A DNA stretch of 64,000 nucleotides from Isoptericola sp. BMS4. Its GTDB lineage: Bacteria > Actinomycetota > Actinomycetes > Actinomycetales > Cellulomonadaceae. The notes under the pieces are model-generated. The model saw only the letters and a program-made list of their open reading frames with translations. It did not search any database and had not been told where the DNA came from. Shown here piece by piece: positions 15,995-24,362 of the stretch. Both the position numbers and the translations under genes were made by a program. Position 1 is the stretch's first letter, and every line of letters starts with the position of its first letter. Location of the stretch: NCBI RefSeq assembly GCF_011634835.1, contig NZ_SIRP01000001.1, positions 549,040 through 613,039 of the forward strand. The letters are read 5' to 3'.

Positions 15995-17677
15995 TCAGGA
16001 CCGCAGCGCCTCGATCTCCGCCAGCAGAGCGTCCCGCTGCTCGGCGTCGTCCACGTGCTTCGTCACCACGCGGGCCAGGCGGTCCCAGTCCTCGCCGTGC
16101 AGGGCGGAGAACAGCTGCTGCGCCTGCCCGGTGGACAGGTCGAGCCCGGCCAGCGCGGCCAGGAGTCCGTGCGCCTTCGGCTCCTCGGGTCGGTCGCCGG
16201 CCTGCTCCCGCGCCGCCGTCCACCCGACGTGCTCGCCGGCCCGGTTGGTGATGACGCCCTCGACGCCCAGTTCGGCGAGCTCGGCCCAGTCGGCCGCCGA
16301 GTCCACCGTCCACACGAAGACGCCGACGCCGGCCGCGTTGAGGTCCTGCACGACGGACGGGCGGGTGCGCAGCGCGCCCGCCGAAGGGTTGTAGTACGTG
16401 GCGTGCAGCGCCTCGGCCGTGGCGACCGGGTCGGCGTCCAGGCTGCCGCGGAGCAGGCCCAGCGGGATCTGCGGCGCCTTGTCGTGGGCGTACCGCAGGG
16501 CGTTCTCGTCGAAGGACTGGAGCACCACACGGTCCTCGACCCCGGCGTCCAGGATCATGTCGATCACCCGGTCGACCTCCTCGCGGGTCTCCGGGCCCTT
16601 GATCTCCAGCAGCAGGTCCGAGGAGCCCGTGCCCATGAGGTCGAGGACGTCGGCGAACGTCGGCACCGGCTGCTCGGCGAACGCGGGGCTGAAGAACGAC
16701 CCGGCCTCCAGCCCGGCCAGGTAGCCGACGTCGAGGAGGGCCACGTCTCCGGTGCCGTTCGTCGTGCGGTCCACGGTCTGGTCGTGCATGACGACCGGGA
16801 CGCCGTCGGCGGTGGTGTGCACGTCGATCTCCACGTACTCGGCACCCGTCTTCATCGCGGCGGCGTACGCGGCGAGCGAGTTCTCCGGGGTGACCGACGA
16901 GTAGCCGCGGTGCGCGGCCGTGGCGGGCAGCTCGCCGTCGTCGTTCACCACGGGCCTGGGCGCCAGCTCGGTGACGACGACGTCGTCGATGCTCACGCGG
17001 GCGCCGTCGGCGGCGAAGCCGAGCACGCCGTCGTCCGAGCGGTCGATGCGGCCCTCCAGCACCTCCTGGCCGTCGAAGATCCAGGTGGCGTCGTTGCCCT
17101 GCACCTCGATCGCGATCTCGACGTCGTTCCCGACGCCGGCGTCGGTGGGTGCGGAGGCCGTGTACGGCACGCTCCACGAGTTCGCGGCGGTGCGCGTGGC
17201 GAGCTCGATGCCGTTGCTCGCCGTCGTCTGCGACCGCATCGCCGCCTGCCACCACGGGACGGACCCGTCGGGGGAGATGTCGAGGATGGGTGCCATCCAC
17301 CGGCCGGCGTTGTTCACCTGGTCGAAGCGGACGGTCGCCTCGAAGCGGTAGTTCTCCAGGTGGGGGCCGAACGTGATGCGCCCGATGCTCGACGGCTCGC
17401 CGACGAGGCGGCCGTCGGCCACCGCCCACTCGCCGGTGACGGCGTCCCATCCCTCGGGCAGCGCGCCGTCGGCGACGGAGTCGAAGTCCTCGGTGTAGGC
17501 GACGTCGCCCGGCTCGAAGGGCACCGCGGCGGCGGCGACGGGTGGGGCCGCGAGGGTGGCGGCCACGGAGCCGCCGGCCACCGCGGCGGCGATGGTGAAG
17601 GCGAGTGCGGCGGAGACGGTGCGCGTCCCCGGCGGGGAGAGCAGGGAGCGGCGGCGGGTGGTCCTCGGCGGCGTCAT
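15995..17677 (-). CDS. Secreted glycerophosphodiester phosphodiesterase with N-terminal beta-sandwich domain
   Basis: A 560-residue exported enzyme. A long signal peptide (about residues 1-50, with Arg-rich start and AAVAGGSVAATLAAPPVAAAA) precedes a lectin-like beta-sandwich (about 55-215, FDSVADGALPEGW). The GDPD barrel occupies about 225-455: TAAHRGYSSVTPENSLAAY, YVEIDVHTTADGVPVVMHD and LLLEIKG carry the acid-base and Ca2+ ligands. A ~70-residue helical tail follows. It should hydrolyse glycerophosphodiesters from lipids or teichoic acids outside the cell; the extra sandwich may bind a wall sugar (inference). The ATG at 17677 follows GAGAGGA; the open frame continues upstream without a signal. 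Confidence 0.92.
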   Translation of the reverse strand: MTPPRTTRRRSLLSPPGTRTVSAALAFTIAAAVAGGSVAATLAAPPVAAAAVPFEPGDVAYTEDFDSVADGALPEGWDAVTGEWAVADGRLVGEPSSIGRITFGPHLENYRFEATVRFDQVNNAGRWMAPILDISPDGSVPWWQAAMRSQTTASNGIELATRTAANSWSVPYTASAPTDAGVGNDVEIAIEVQGNDATWIFDGQEVLEGRIDRSDDGVLGFAADGARVSIDDVVVTELAPRPVVNDDGELPATAAHRGYSSVTPENSLAAYAAAMKTGAEYVEIDVHTTADGVPVVMHDQTVDRTTNGTGDVALLDVGYLAGLEAGSFFSPAFAEQPVPTFADVLDLMGTGSSDLLLEIKGPETREEVDRVIDMILDAGVEDRVVLQSFDENALRYAHDKAPQIPLGLLRGSLDADPVATAEALHATYYNPSAGALRTRPSVVQDLNAAGVGVFVWTVDSAADWAELAELGVEGVITNRAGEHVGWTAAREQAGDRPEEPKAHGLLAALAGLDLSTGQAQQLFSALHGEDWDRLARVVTKHVDDAEQRDALLAEIEALRS

Positions 17678-17834
17678 GGCGGTCCTCTCGGCGTGGCGGC
17701 GCCGTGCGGCCGTGGGCGGCACGGCGGTCGGTCGCCGGGGACGCTAGGAACGGCGGGTGTCCGCGCCGGGTGCGGCCGGGTGGCGCGTCGATGACGGCCC
17801 GACGAACATCCGGTGCCGGTGCGAGACTGCTCCG

Positions 17835-18170
17835 ATGAGCGACGCCCGCGCACGGCTGGAGGCCCGGCTCGCCGCCGTCGACGAGCGGCTGGCGGCGCAG
17901 CGGCGCGCGGTCGCCGGCCTCGTGGAGGCGGCCCGGGACTCGAACGCCGACGACGAGCACGACCCCGAGGGCAGCACGCTGGCGTGGGAGCGGCAGCAGG
18001 CCGCGCGCCTGGCCGCCGACGCCCGCGACGAGCGCGAGCGGCTCCTCGCCGCGCTCGACCGCGTGGCCGCCGGCACCTACGGCGTCTGCGAGGTGTGCGG
18101 GCGGCCGATCCCCGCCGCGCGGCTGGAGGCGCGGCCGGCGTCGACCCGCTGCGTGGACCACGCGAGCTGA
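17835..18170 (+). CDS. TraR/DksA-type C4 zinc-finger protein
   Basis: A 111-residue protein with an N-terminal coiled coil (residues 1-70, Ala/Arg/Glu-rich) and a C-terminal DksA/TraR zinc finger, YGVCEVCGRPIPAARLEARP then CVDH. The last ligand is His rather than Cys, a known variation. Such proteins reach into the RNA polymerase secondary channel and change initiation at certain promoters; actinomycete versions are poorly studied. The ATG at 17835 is used because it opens the coiled coil; no strong ribosome-binding site is seen. It is divergent from the GDPD gene and followed 21 bases later by the kinase-like gene. Confidence 0.9.
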   Translation: MSDARARLEARLAAVDERLAAQRRAVAGLVEAARDSNADDEHDPEGSTLAWERQQAARLAADARDERERLLAALDRVAAGTYGVCEVCGRPIPAARLEARPASTRCVDHAS

Positions 18171-18191
18171 CCGGCGTGGCAGCATGACCGG

Positions 18192-18815
18192 GTGCACGTG
18201 CAGCCGGTGACCGCCGACGGCGTCGTCGCGCACGTCGTCGGGCGGATCCTCGACAGGCCCGCCGGAGCACCGGTGCGGGTGCTCGTGGACGGCCACCCCT
18301 CCACCCGGCCGGAGGCGGTGGCGGACGCCCTCGTCGAGCCGCTGCGCGTCGAGGGGCGCCCGGTCGGGCGGGTGCGCTGCCGCGACTTCCTGCGGGCGCG
18401 GTCGCTGCGCCTCGAGCGGGGGCACCGCGACCCGGACGCCCTGCTCACCGAGTGGATCGACGTCGACGGACTCGACCGCGAGGTGCTGCGGTCCGTCGTC
18501 GAGCGCGGGCGGTACCTGCCGAGCCTGCGCGACCCGGACACCGGCCGTTCGACGCGCGCGGGCTACGAGGACGCGCCGCCCGGCACCGTCGTCGTCCTGG
18601 ACGGGTCGTTGGCGATGGGCCGCGGGCTCGAGGTCGACCTTGCGGTGCACCTGGCGCTGCGGCCCGCCACGGAGACACGGAACACGCCGCTCGACGACGC
18701 GTGGACGCTGGCCGCGTACAGCCGGTACCGCCGGGAGGTGCGCCCCGAGCGGAGGGCGGACGTGGTCGTGCGCGTCGACCACCCGGACCGCCCGGCGCTG
18801 GTGCTGCCGGGCTGA
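18192..18815 (+). CDS. Uridine-kinase-like protein lacking a P-loop
   Basis: A 207-residue protein with the overall pattern of actinobacterial uridine-kinase-like P-loop proteins: an early strand VRVLVDGHPSTRPEAVAD where the Walker A loop should be, CRDFLRARSLRLERGHRDPD (the region after which kinases carry a flexible substrate loop), VVVLDGSLAMGRGLEVDLAV (second core strand) and YSRYRREVRPERRADVVVRV near the end. The GxxxxGK[ST] of an active ATP-binding loop is absent (GHPSTRP instead), so catalysis as a kinase is doubtful. The GTG at 18192 is chosen; there is no good ribosome-binding site. It may be a non-catalytic paralogue. Confidence 0.72.
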   Translation: MHVQPVTADGVVAHVVGRILDRPAGAPVRVLVDGHPSTRPEAVADALVEPLRVEGRPVGRVRCRDFLRARSLRLERGHRDPDALLTEWIDVDGLDREVLRSVVERGRYLPSLRDPDTGRSTRAGYEDAPPGTVVVLDGSLAMGRGLEVDLAVHLALRPATETRNTPLDDAWTLAAYSRYRREVRPERRADVVVRVDHPDRPALVLPG

Positions 18816-18839
18816 CCGCGGGCGCACCCCTGCCCGTGC

Positions 18840-18917
18840 TCAGAACCGGCAGAGGCAGAACGGGTGGCCTGCCGGGTCGGCGAAGGTCTCGCCCTGACCG
18901 GCCACCGACACCCGCAC
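18840..18917 (-). pseudogene. Remnant: C-terminal end of a VOC/glyoxalase-like protein
   Basis: On the minus strand the frame ending at the TGA at 18840 reads GETFADPAGHPFCLCRF, the typical last strand of actinobacterial VOC (glyoxalase/bleomycin-resistance) proteins. Upstream of it no further VOC similarity and no start codon context is visible; instead the sequence runs into the promoter region of the lyase gene. It is best read as a gene fragment left by a deletion. Confidence 0.65.
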
Positions 18918-18989
18918 CGGCGGCGGTGTACACCGGGGCCGGTGCGGGGCGATCATGCTGCACACCGCCGTCGAGCCCCGGGAGCAGTC

Positions 18990-20387
18990 ATGATCGTCGC
19001 ACCGTTCGGCAGGTTCACCGAGGGGCGGGTGCCCGACCCGGGTGTCGCCCGACTGTTCACGCGTGAGAACCGCTGGCAGGCCAGGCTCGACGTCGAGGCC
19101 GCCCTCGCGCTGGCGGAGGCGGACGCCGGGCTCATCCCGAAGGAGTCGGCACGAGCCATCGCCCTCACGGCGCGGATCGAGAAGCTCGACATCAAGCGCG
19201 TCATGTCGGCGACGGCGGAGGCGAGCCATCCGCTGGTGCCGCTCATCGAGGAGTTCGCCCGGGCCGTCGGGTCGAAGCACGGCGGCTGGGTGCACTGGGG
19301 TGCCACCACGCAGAACATCACCCAGACGGCGGACGTGCTGGTGCTGCGGGACGCGCACCGGGCACTCCTGCGGCGGCTGGGCAGCGTCCTGCGAGCGGCG
19401 GGCCGGCTCGCGGACGCGGCGGCGGAGCTGCCGATGGCGGGCCGTACCCACTCCCAGCACGCCGTGCCGGTGACGTTCGGGTTCAAGGCGGCCGTGTGGA
19501 TCGACCAGCTGGTCGCGCACGCGGAGCGGCTCGAGCGCCTCGACGACCGCCTGTTCTGCGTGCTCATGGGCGGGGCGGCGGGCACGTTCGCGTCGTTCGG
19601 GGATGCGGGGCGGGCCGTCGAGGCGGGTGTCGCCCGCCGTCTGGGCCTGCACCCGATGCGGGTGCCGTCCAGGTCGGTCAACGACGGCATCGTCGAGCTG
19701 GTGCTCGTGCTGGCGCAGCTCGCGGGCACGATCGGCAAGATCGGCAAGGACGTGTACGCGCTGATGCAGCCCGAGTTCGCCGAGGCGTTCGAGCCGGTGC
19801 CCGAGGGCACGGTCGGGAGCTCGACGATGCCGCACAAGCGCAACCCGCAGCTCGCCCTGGACATGATGACGATGTCGGCGGAGCTGCGCGCGCTCGCGGC
19901 GCCGGCGCTCGAGTCGATGCTGCACGACCAGGAGGCCAACGGGGCGATGACGGCGCTGCTCGAGGACGTCTCGGCGTCGGCGGCGGTGCTGGCCGGCGAC
20001 ATGCTGGCCCGGCTGGAGGTCGTGGTCGACGGCCTGGAGGTCGATCCCGAGCGCATGCGGGCGAACATCCGGCTCTCGGAGGGCATGATCGGCTCGGAGT
20101 CCCTCATGCTCGCGCTGGGGGAGAAGGTCGGGCGGCAGCGCTCGCACGACGTGGTGTTCGAGGTGGCGCAGGCGGCGGCGACGAGCGGCCGACCGTTCGT
20201 GGAGCTGCTGCGCCAGGACGACGTGGTGGGCGCGGCGTTCGACGACCGGGAGCTGGCCGAGCTGCTCGACCCGGCACGCTATCTGGGGCTGAGCGTCGAG
20301 ATCGCCCGTGACCTGGCGGGCTGCGCGGCCCAGGTCGCGGACCGGTTGGAGGCCCTGCCCGAGCGCGTGGCGCCGGCGACGCGGTAG
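18990..20387 (+). CDS. Adenylosuccinate lyase/PcaB-family lyase
   Basis: A 465-residue member of the fumarase/aspartase superfamily. Signatures: GGWVHWGATTQNITQTADVL (residues near 100), AGRTHSQHAVPVTFG with the catalytic His, and the flexible loop GTVGSSTMPHKRNPQ containing the catalytic Ser. By sequence it lies among adenylosuccinate lyase or 3-carboxy-cis,cis-muconate cycloisomerase proteins; no purine or aromatic-degradation genes are near, so the reaction is undecided. The ATG at 18990 follows GGGAG. It converges on arsR with seven bases between the stop codons. The upstream gap contains only the VOC remnant. Confidence 0.88.
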   Translation: MIVAPFGRFTEGRVPDPGVARLFTRENRWQARLDVEAALALAEADAGLIPKESARAIALTARIEKLDIKRVMSATAEASHPLVPLIEEFARAVGSKHGGWVHWGATTQNITQTADVLVLRDAHRALLRRLGSVLRAAGRLADAAAELPMAGRTHSQHAVPVTFGFKAAVWIDQLVAHAERLERLDDRLFCVLMGGAAGTFASFGDAGRAVEAGVARRLGLHPMRVPSRSVNDGIVELVLVLAQLAGTIGKIGKDVYALMQPEFAEAFEPVPEGTVGSSTMPHKRNPQLALDMMTMSAELRALAAPALESMLHDQEANGAMTALLEDVSASAAVLAGDMLARLEVVVDGLEVDPERMRANIRLSEGMIGSESLMLALGEKVGRQRSHDVVFEVAQAAATSGRPFVELLRQDDVVGAAFDDRELAELLDPARYLGLSVEIARDLAGCAAQVADRLEALPERVAPATR

Positions 20388-20394
20388 CGGTGAC

Positions 20395-20769
20395 CTACCT
20401 GGCGGTGTCGCCGATGTCGGCGATGTCGTTCGCGAGGCCGTCGAGGGTGCCGGGGACGAGCGCGTAGTAGCCCCACCGGCCACGCTGCTCCCGGGTGAGC
20501 ATCCCGGCGTCGACGAGGATCTTGAGGTGGTGGCTCACGGTGGGCTGGCTCAGGCCGACCGGCTCGGTGAGGTCGCACACGCAGGCCTCGCCGCCGCCCG
20601 CCGCGGCCACGATCGACAGCAGCTGCACGCGCGTAGGGTCGCCGAGCGCCTTGAACGTGCGTGCGAGGTCGCGTGCCCGCTCGCCCGTGAGGGGCGCCTC
20701 GGTCACGGGGTCGCAGCAGGCCGCCGGGTCGGTGCCGGGGGTCGTGGTGACCGGGAGCGTCGGGGGCAT
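20395..20769 (-). CDS. arsR: ArsR-family arsenic/metal-responsive repressor
   Basis: A 124-residue ArsR/SmtB winged-helix repressor. The recognition helix region reads VGLSQPTVSHHLKILVDAGML; the metal-binding helix is preceded by EACVCDLTE, the vicinal cysteine pair typical of As(III)/Sb(III) sensors, and a further pair lies at the N terminus (DPAACCD). It is divergent from the flavoprotein gene, and the shared 79-bp gap holds an inverted repeat (20789-20834) suited as operator, so it should repress both genes until arsenite binds. The ATG at 20769 is preceded by GGAGGG. A second ArsR domain, fused to ArsC, is encoded at 24824-25861. Confidence 0.93.
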   Translation of the reverse strand: MPPTLPVTTTPGTDPAACCDPVTEAPLTGERARDLARTFKALGDPTRVQLLSIVAAAGGGEACVCDLTEPVGLSQPTVSHHLKILVDAGMLTREQRGRWGYYALVPGTLDGLANDIADIGDTAR

Positions 20770-20788
20770 GCCCTCCATCTTGCCACGC

Positions 20789-20834
20789 ATCGAAGTTTGT
20801 GGATACGTTGAGCCTCGCATCGACGAACTTCGAT
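20789..20834. promoter_or_regulatory. Probable ArsR operator between arsR and flavoprotein gene
   Basis: ATCGAAGTTTGT (20789-20800) and ACGAACTTCGAT (20823-20834) form an inverted repeat with one mismatch, in the shared promoter region of divergent arsR and the flavoprotein gene. The related sequence ATCGAACTTCG occurs before acr3 at about 27018, suggesting one regulator for both. Confidence 0.7.
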
Positions 20835-20848
20835 CAAAGGGGTGGAGC

Positions 20849-22255
20849 ATGGGGACGACGACGGGGTCACCGGTCGTGGTGATCGGCGCGGGGCCGGTGG
20901 GCCTGGCCGCGGCGGCGCACCTGCTCGAACGGGGGCTCGACACGCTGGTCGTGGAGGCCGGCGACGGCCCCGGCGCGGCGATGGCCGCCTGGGGGCACGT
21001 CCGGCTCTTCTCGCCCTGGCGGTACGACGTCGACGCGGCCGCGCGCCGCCTGCTCGAGGCCACGGGGACGTGGGCCGAGCCCGACGCCGACGCCCTGCCC
21101 ACCGGGGCCCAGATCGTCGAGCAGTACCTCGCCCCGCTGGCCGCCACCCCGGCGCTGGCCGGGCGGATCCGGTACGGCACGCGGGTGACCGCCGTCGCCC
21201 GTGACGGCGCCGACCGCACCCGGTCGCTCGGGCGCGAGCGCCGCGGATACCGCGTGCGGACCGTCACCGCGGACGGCGAGGTCCACGACGTCGTCGCCCG
21301 CGCGGTCGTGGACGCCTCCGGCACCTGGGGCACGCCCAACCCCGTGGGCGCCAGCGGCATGCCGGCCGTCGGGGAGGCCGACGCGGGCACCTACCTCGCC
21401 GGGGCGCTGCCCGACGTCCTCGGCGCCGACCGGGCGCGCTTCGCCGGCCGCCACACCCTCGTCGTCGGCATGGGGCACTCCGCGGCGAACACGCTGCTGT
21501 CCCTCGTCGAGCTCGCGGACGCCGAGCCCGGCACCCGCATCACCTGGGCCATCCGCGGCGGCTCCCCCCGGCGGCTCTTCGGCGGCGGCACCGACGACGA
21601 GCTGCCCGCGCGCGGCCTGCTCGGCACCAGGCTCCGGGAGGCCGTCGACGCCGGCCGGCTCGAGCTGCTCACCCGCACCTCGATCGAGCGGGTGTTCCCG
21701 GACGGCGACATCGTGCGCATCCAGGGCTCGGCACGCCGGGCGGGAACCGACGGCGACCTGGACCTGCCGGTGCACGTCGTCGTCAACGCCACCGGCTTCC
21801 GCCCCGACCTCGACATGCTCCGCGAGGTCCGCCTGGAGCTCGACCCCGTCGTCGAGGCGCCCGTGCGGCTCGCCCCGCTCATCGACCCGAACCAGCACTC
21901 GTGCGGGACCGTGCCCCCGCACGGGGAGTCCGTGCTCGCACACCCGGACGACGGGTTCTACCTCGTGGGCATGAAGTCCTACGGCCGTGCCCCGACGTTC
22001 CTCCTGGCCACCGGGTACGAGCAGGTGCGGTCGGTCGCCGCGGCCCTCGCCGGCGACCGGGCCGCCGCCGACCTGGTCCACCTCGAGCTGCCCGAGACTG
22101 GCGTCTGCTCGACGGACCTCGGCGACGACGGCGGGTCGTGCTGCGGGACCGCCCCGGAGCCGCAGCTCGTCACCCTCGGCGTCGGCGGGCCGGCCCCGGT
22201 CGGCTTCGCCACCGGCGTCGAGCACGGGCGCTCCGGCGACGGCCCCGACGCCTGA
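20849..22255 (+). CDS. FAD-dependent oxidoreductase of arsenic-resistance cluster (ArsO-like)
   Basis: A 468-residue flavin monooxygenase-like protein. The FAD-binding motif is VVVIGAGPVGLAAAAHLLE at the N terminus; a second nucleotide site TLVVGMGHSAANTLLSL lies near residue 210; ATGFRPDLDML closes the fold. A C-terminal tail has a cysteine cluster (GVCSTDL and GSCCG), common in the versions found in actinobacterial ars clusters and suited to bind arsenite or a thiol. Such proteins are annotated as ArsO-like; the reaction is not settled. The gene is divergent from arsR with a shared operator, which ties it to arsenic. RBS is AAAGGGGTGGAG. A GC-rich hairpin follows the stop. Confidence 0.88.
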   Translation: MGTTTGSPVVVIGAGPVGLAAAAHLLERGLDTLVVEAGDGPGAAMAAWGHVRLFSPWRYDVDAAARRLLEATGTWAEPDADALPTGAQIVEQYLAPLAATPALAGRIRYGTRVTAVARDGADRTRSLGRERRGYRVRTVTADGEVHDVVARAVVDASGTWGTPNPVGASGMPAVGEADAGTYLAGALPDVLGADRARFAGRHTLVVGMGHSAANTLLSLVELADAEPGTRITWAIRGGSPRRLFGGGTDDELPARGLLGTRLREAVDAGRLELLTRTSIERVFPDGDIVRIQGSARRAGTDGDLDLPVHVVVNATGFRPDLDMLREVRLELDPVVEAPVRLAPLIDPNQHSCGTVPPHGESVLAHPDDGFYLVGMKSYGRAPTFLLATGYEQVRSVAAALAGDRAAADLVHLELPETGVCSTDLGDDGGSCCGTAPEPQLVTLGVGGPAPVGFATGVEHGRSGDGPDA

Positions 22256-22263
22256 CGGGACAG

Positions 22264-22296
22264 GCCGGGCGGGCGGGTGGAAACCGTCCGCCCGGC
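22264..22296 (+). terminator. GC-rich hairpin after the flavoprotein gene
   Basis: GCCGGGCGGGCGG (22264-22276) pairs with CCGTCCGCCCGGC (22284-22296) with one G-T pair, loop gtggaaa. No U-run follows, as is common in actinomycetes. Confidence 0.7.
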
Positions 22297-22331
22297 GCGC
22301 GGGCGCACCCGCGCGGTGCCATCGTGTGGCC

Positions 22332-22655
22332 ATGGAGCCACGGCGGGCGGACAGAGCGCGGGCGGTGACGGCGGGACTCGCCGTCGCCGCCGCCCTGCTC
22401 CTGCTCGCGGGGTGCGCGGCCGGCGCCAACCCGGGCGTCGACACCACCACCGCGTCGGGCGCCGGCCCCTACGGGTTCTGGTGGGGCCTCTGGCAGGGGA
22501 TGATCCTGCCGGTCACGTTCGTCGTCTCGCTGTTCACCGACACCGTGTCCGTCTACGAGGTGCACAACACCGGCAACTGGTACGACGTCGGCTACGTGCT
22601 CGGGATCAGCCTCGTCTTCGGCGGCCCGTTCGGGGCGAGCCGCGCCCGCGGCTGA
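22332..22655 (+). CDS. Small membrane lipoprotein, conserved family of unknown function
   Basis: A 107-residue protein. A signal peptide with lipobox LLLAGC predicts lipid attachment near residue 27. The mature part has two hydrophobic stretches: GFWWGLWQGMILPVTFVVSL and, after the EVHNTGNWYDVGY motif, VLGISLVFGG. Proteins with this pattern (a WxGxxxP segment, then EVHNxGxWYDxG) are widespread and uncharacterised. The ATG at 22332 has no ribosome-binding site; CATCGT lies six bases upstream. It lies between arsenic genes, but nothing links it to arsenic. Confidence 0.82.
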   Translation: MEPRRADRARAVTAGLAVAAALLLLAGCAAGANPGVDTTTASGAGPYGFWWGLWQGMILPVTFVVSLFTDTVSVYEVHNTGNWYDVGYVLGISLVFGGPFGASRARG

Positions 22656-22682
22656 GCGTCGTCGGGCGTCAGGAACACACGA

Positions 22683-22961
22683 TCACTGCGGGCGGAGTGT
22701 CGCAGCGAGAGGCTCGAGGTGGTTGTCGAGCACCCGGCTGAACTCCTCGCCCAGTCCGGCGACTCGCATCAGGGCGTTACCGCCTTCGGGCTCCAGATCG
22801 ACGAGGACGTCGATGTCGCTCGCCGACATGGCGTCGCCGCGCGCGACCGACCCGAACAGCCGCGGGTTGCGCGCGCGGTAACGGCGCAGGACTCGGTCGA
22901 GCTCCTCGCGGTGTGCCGCGATGGTCTCCCGCAGGACCCGAGACTCGGCGGTGACGCTCAT
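22683..22961 (-). CDS. MNT-type nucleotidyltransferase (MntA-like), no HEPN partner
   Basis: A 92-residue minimal nucleotidyltransferase. The signature GSVARGD followed by SDIDVLVDL gives the glycine-serine loop and two metal-binding aspartates. In MntA-HepT toxin-antitoxin pairs this enzyme AMPylates a HEPN RNase toxin encoded next to it. Here neither the following 400 bp on this strand nor the upstream gene encodes a HEPN protein, so it is an orphan antitoxin-like gene. The third acidic residue usual after the core is not obvious (the end reads LDNHLEPLAATLRPQ). TAGGCT lies six bases upstream of the ATG, indicating a leaderless message. Confidence 0.87.
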   Translation of the reverse strand: MSVTAESRVLRETIAAHREELDRVLRRYRARNPRLFGSVARGDAMSASDIDVLVDLEPEGGNALMRVAGLGEEFSRVLDNHLEPLAATLRPQ

Positions 22962-23018
22962 GCAGTCAGCCTAGCGAGGACCCGGCGAACAGTCCGGGGG
23001 ACGCGACGGCTCGGACCC

Positions 23019-24287
23019 TCAGGGGTGTCGCCGCAGCCGCAGCGCCCGCACCAGCAGGCCGACGGCGAAGACGCCCAGCCCGGTCAGCACCGCCGGGAGC
23101 GGCAGGGTCGCGCACAGCACCGCGCACCCGGCCAGGCCCACGGCCTGCAGCGCCCGCGGGTAGAGCCGGCGCTCGCCGTCCTGCGTCCACGCCGAGGCGT
23201 TCGCCACCGCGTAGTACACGAGCACGCCGAACGACGAGAAGCCGATCGCGCCCCGCAGGTCCACGGTCAGCACGAGGGTGACCGCGACGACCGCGAGCGC
23301 CACCTCCGCCCGGTGCGGCACCCGGTAGCGCGGGTGCACGGCCGACAGGAACCGCGGCAGGTCGCCCTCGCGTGCCATCGCCAGGCTGGTGCGCCCGATC
23401 CCCGCCACCAGGGCGAGCAGCGCGCCCAGCGCCGCGGCGGCGGCCCCGACGCGCACGACGACGCCCGCCCACGGCGTCGCGGCCACGGCCTCGGCGAGCG
23501 GCGCCGTCGTGCCCGCGATCCCGTCCAGCCCGAGCACCGCCAGCAGGGTCACCGCGACGACGGCGTAGACGACCACGGCGCCGGCCAGCGCGAGCACGAT
23601 CGCGCGCGGGATCGTGCGCCGCGGGTTCCGCACCTCCTCGCCCATCGTCGCGATCCGGGCGTACCCGGCGAACGCGAAGAACAGCAGTCCCGCCGCCTGC
23701 AGCACGCCGTAGACGACCTCCCCCGGGGCCCCGGGGACCAGCACGGTCAGCCCGGCCGCGGCCGGGGCCTCCACCGTCCCGCCGGCCCACGCCACCGCCG
23801 TCCACACGGCCAGCGTCAGGAGCACCAGCGCCACGATCCACCGGGTGAGGCGGGCGGTGCGGGTCACGCCGCGGTAGTTCACGGCGGCCAGCGCCACGAC
23901 CGCCGCGGCCGCCACCGGGCGCTCCCACCCGGGCGGCGCCGCGTACGCGGCGAAGGTCAGCGCCATCGCGGCGCAGCTCGCCGTCTTGCCGATCACGAAG
24001 CCCCACCCGGCGAGGTACCCCCACCACGGCCCGAGGCGCTCGCGGCCGTACACGTACGTGCCGCCGGCGACCGGGTACTGGGCGGCGAGCTGCGCCGACG
24101 ACGTCGCGTTGGCGTACGCGACGACCGCGGCGAGCGCCAGCGCCAGCAGCAGGGCGGCGCCCGTGCCGGCGGGCAGGACGGCGCTCGCGGCCGGCGTGAA
24201 CGCGGCGAAGACGCCGGCGCCGATCATCGAGCCGAGGCCGATGACGACGGCGTCGGTGGTGCCGAGCCGGCGGGCGAGCTGGGTCAC
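23019..24287 (-). CDS. APC-family amino-acid/amine permease
   Basis: A 422-residue membrane protein with about 12 hydrophobic helices of the amino acid-polyamine-organocation superfamily. The unwound helix 1 has IGLGSMIGAGVFAAF; helix 6 region reads LLFFAFAGYARIATMGEEV followed by NPRRTIPRAI, as in YfnA/YjeH-like exchangers. The substrate cannot be told. The start GTG at 24287 is preferred over upstream in-frame codons because AAGGAGA lies just before it and TQLARRLGTTDAVVIG begins the family alignment. Two tandem palindromes separate it from arsC upstream on the same strand, so it is probably transcribed separately from the arsenic genes. Confidence 0.9.
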   Translation of the reverse strand: MTQLARRLGTTDAVVIGLGSMIGAGVFAAFTPAASAVLPAGTGAALLLALALAAVVAYANATSSAQLAAQYPVAGGTYVYGRERLGPWWGYLAGWGFVIGKTASCAAMALTFAAYAAPPGWERPVAAAAVVALAAVNYRGVTRTARLTRWIVALVLLTLAVWTAVAWAGGTVEAPAAAGLTVLVPGAPGEVVYGVLQAAGLLFFAFAGYARIATMGEEVRNPRRTIPRAIVLALAGAVVVYAVVAVTLLAVLGLDGIAGTTAPLAEAVAATPWAGVVVRVGAAAAALGALLALVAGIGRTSLAMAREGDLPRFLSAVHPRYRVPHRAEVALAVVAVTLVLTVDLRGAIGFSSFGVLVYYAVANASAWTQDGERRLYPRALQAVGLAGCAVLCATLPLPAVLTGLGVFAVGLLVRALRLRRHP

Positions 24288-24300
24288 GGGTCTCCTTCGT

Positions 24301-24350
24301 GAGTTGTCAGGCTGAGCGCGTCGTACACCGGGCGCACAGCCTGACAACTC
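24301..24350. repeat. Palindromic element (gttgtcagg type), copy A
   Basis: Arms of 19 bp at 24301-24319 and 24332-24350 pair with one mismatch. The ends read GAGTTGTCAGGCTG. It is followed after 12 bp by a second copy. Together they lie between arsC and the permease gene. Confidence 0.88.
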
Positions 24351-24362
24351 TGGTGGCGCGGG

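Noticed and set aside
22260..22682. HEPN toxin partner for the MNT gene
   Set aside because: The minus-strand frames here are antisense to the lipoprotein gene and contain no RX4-6H motif.
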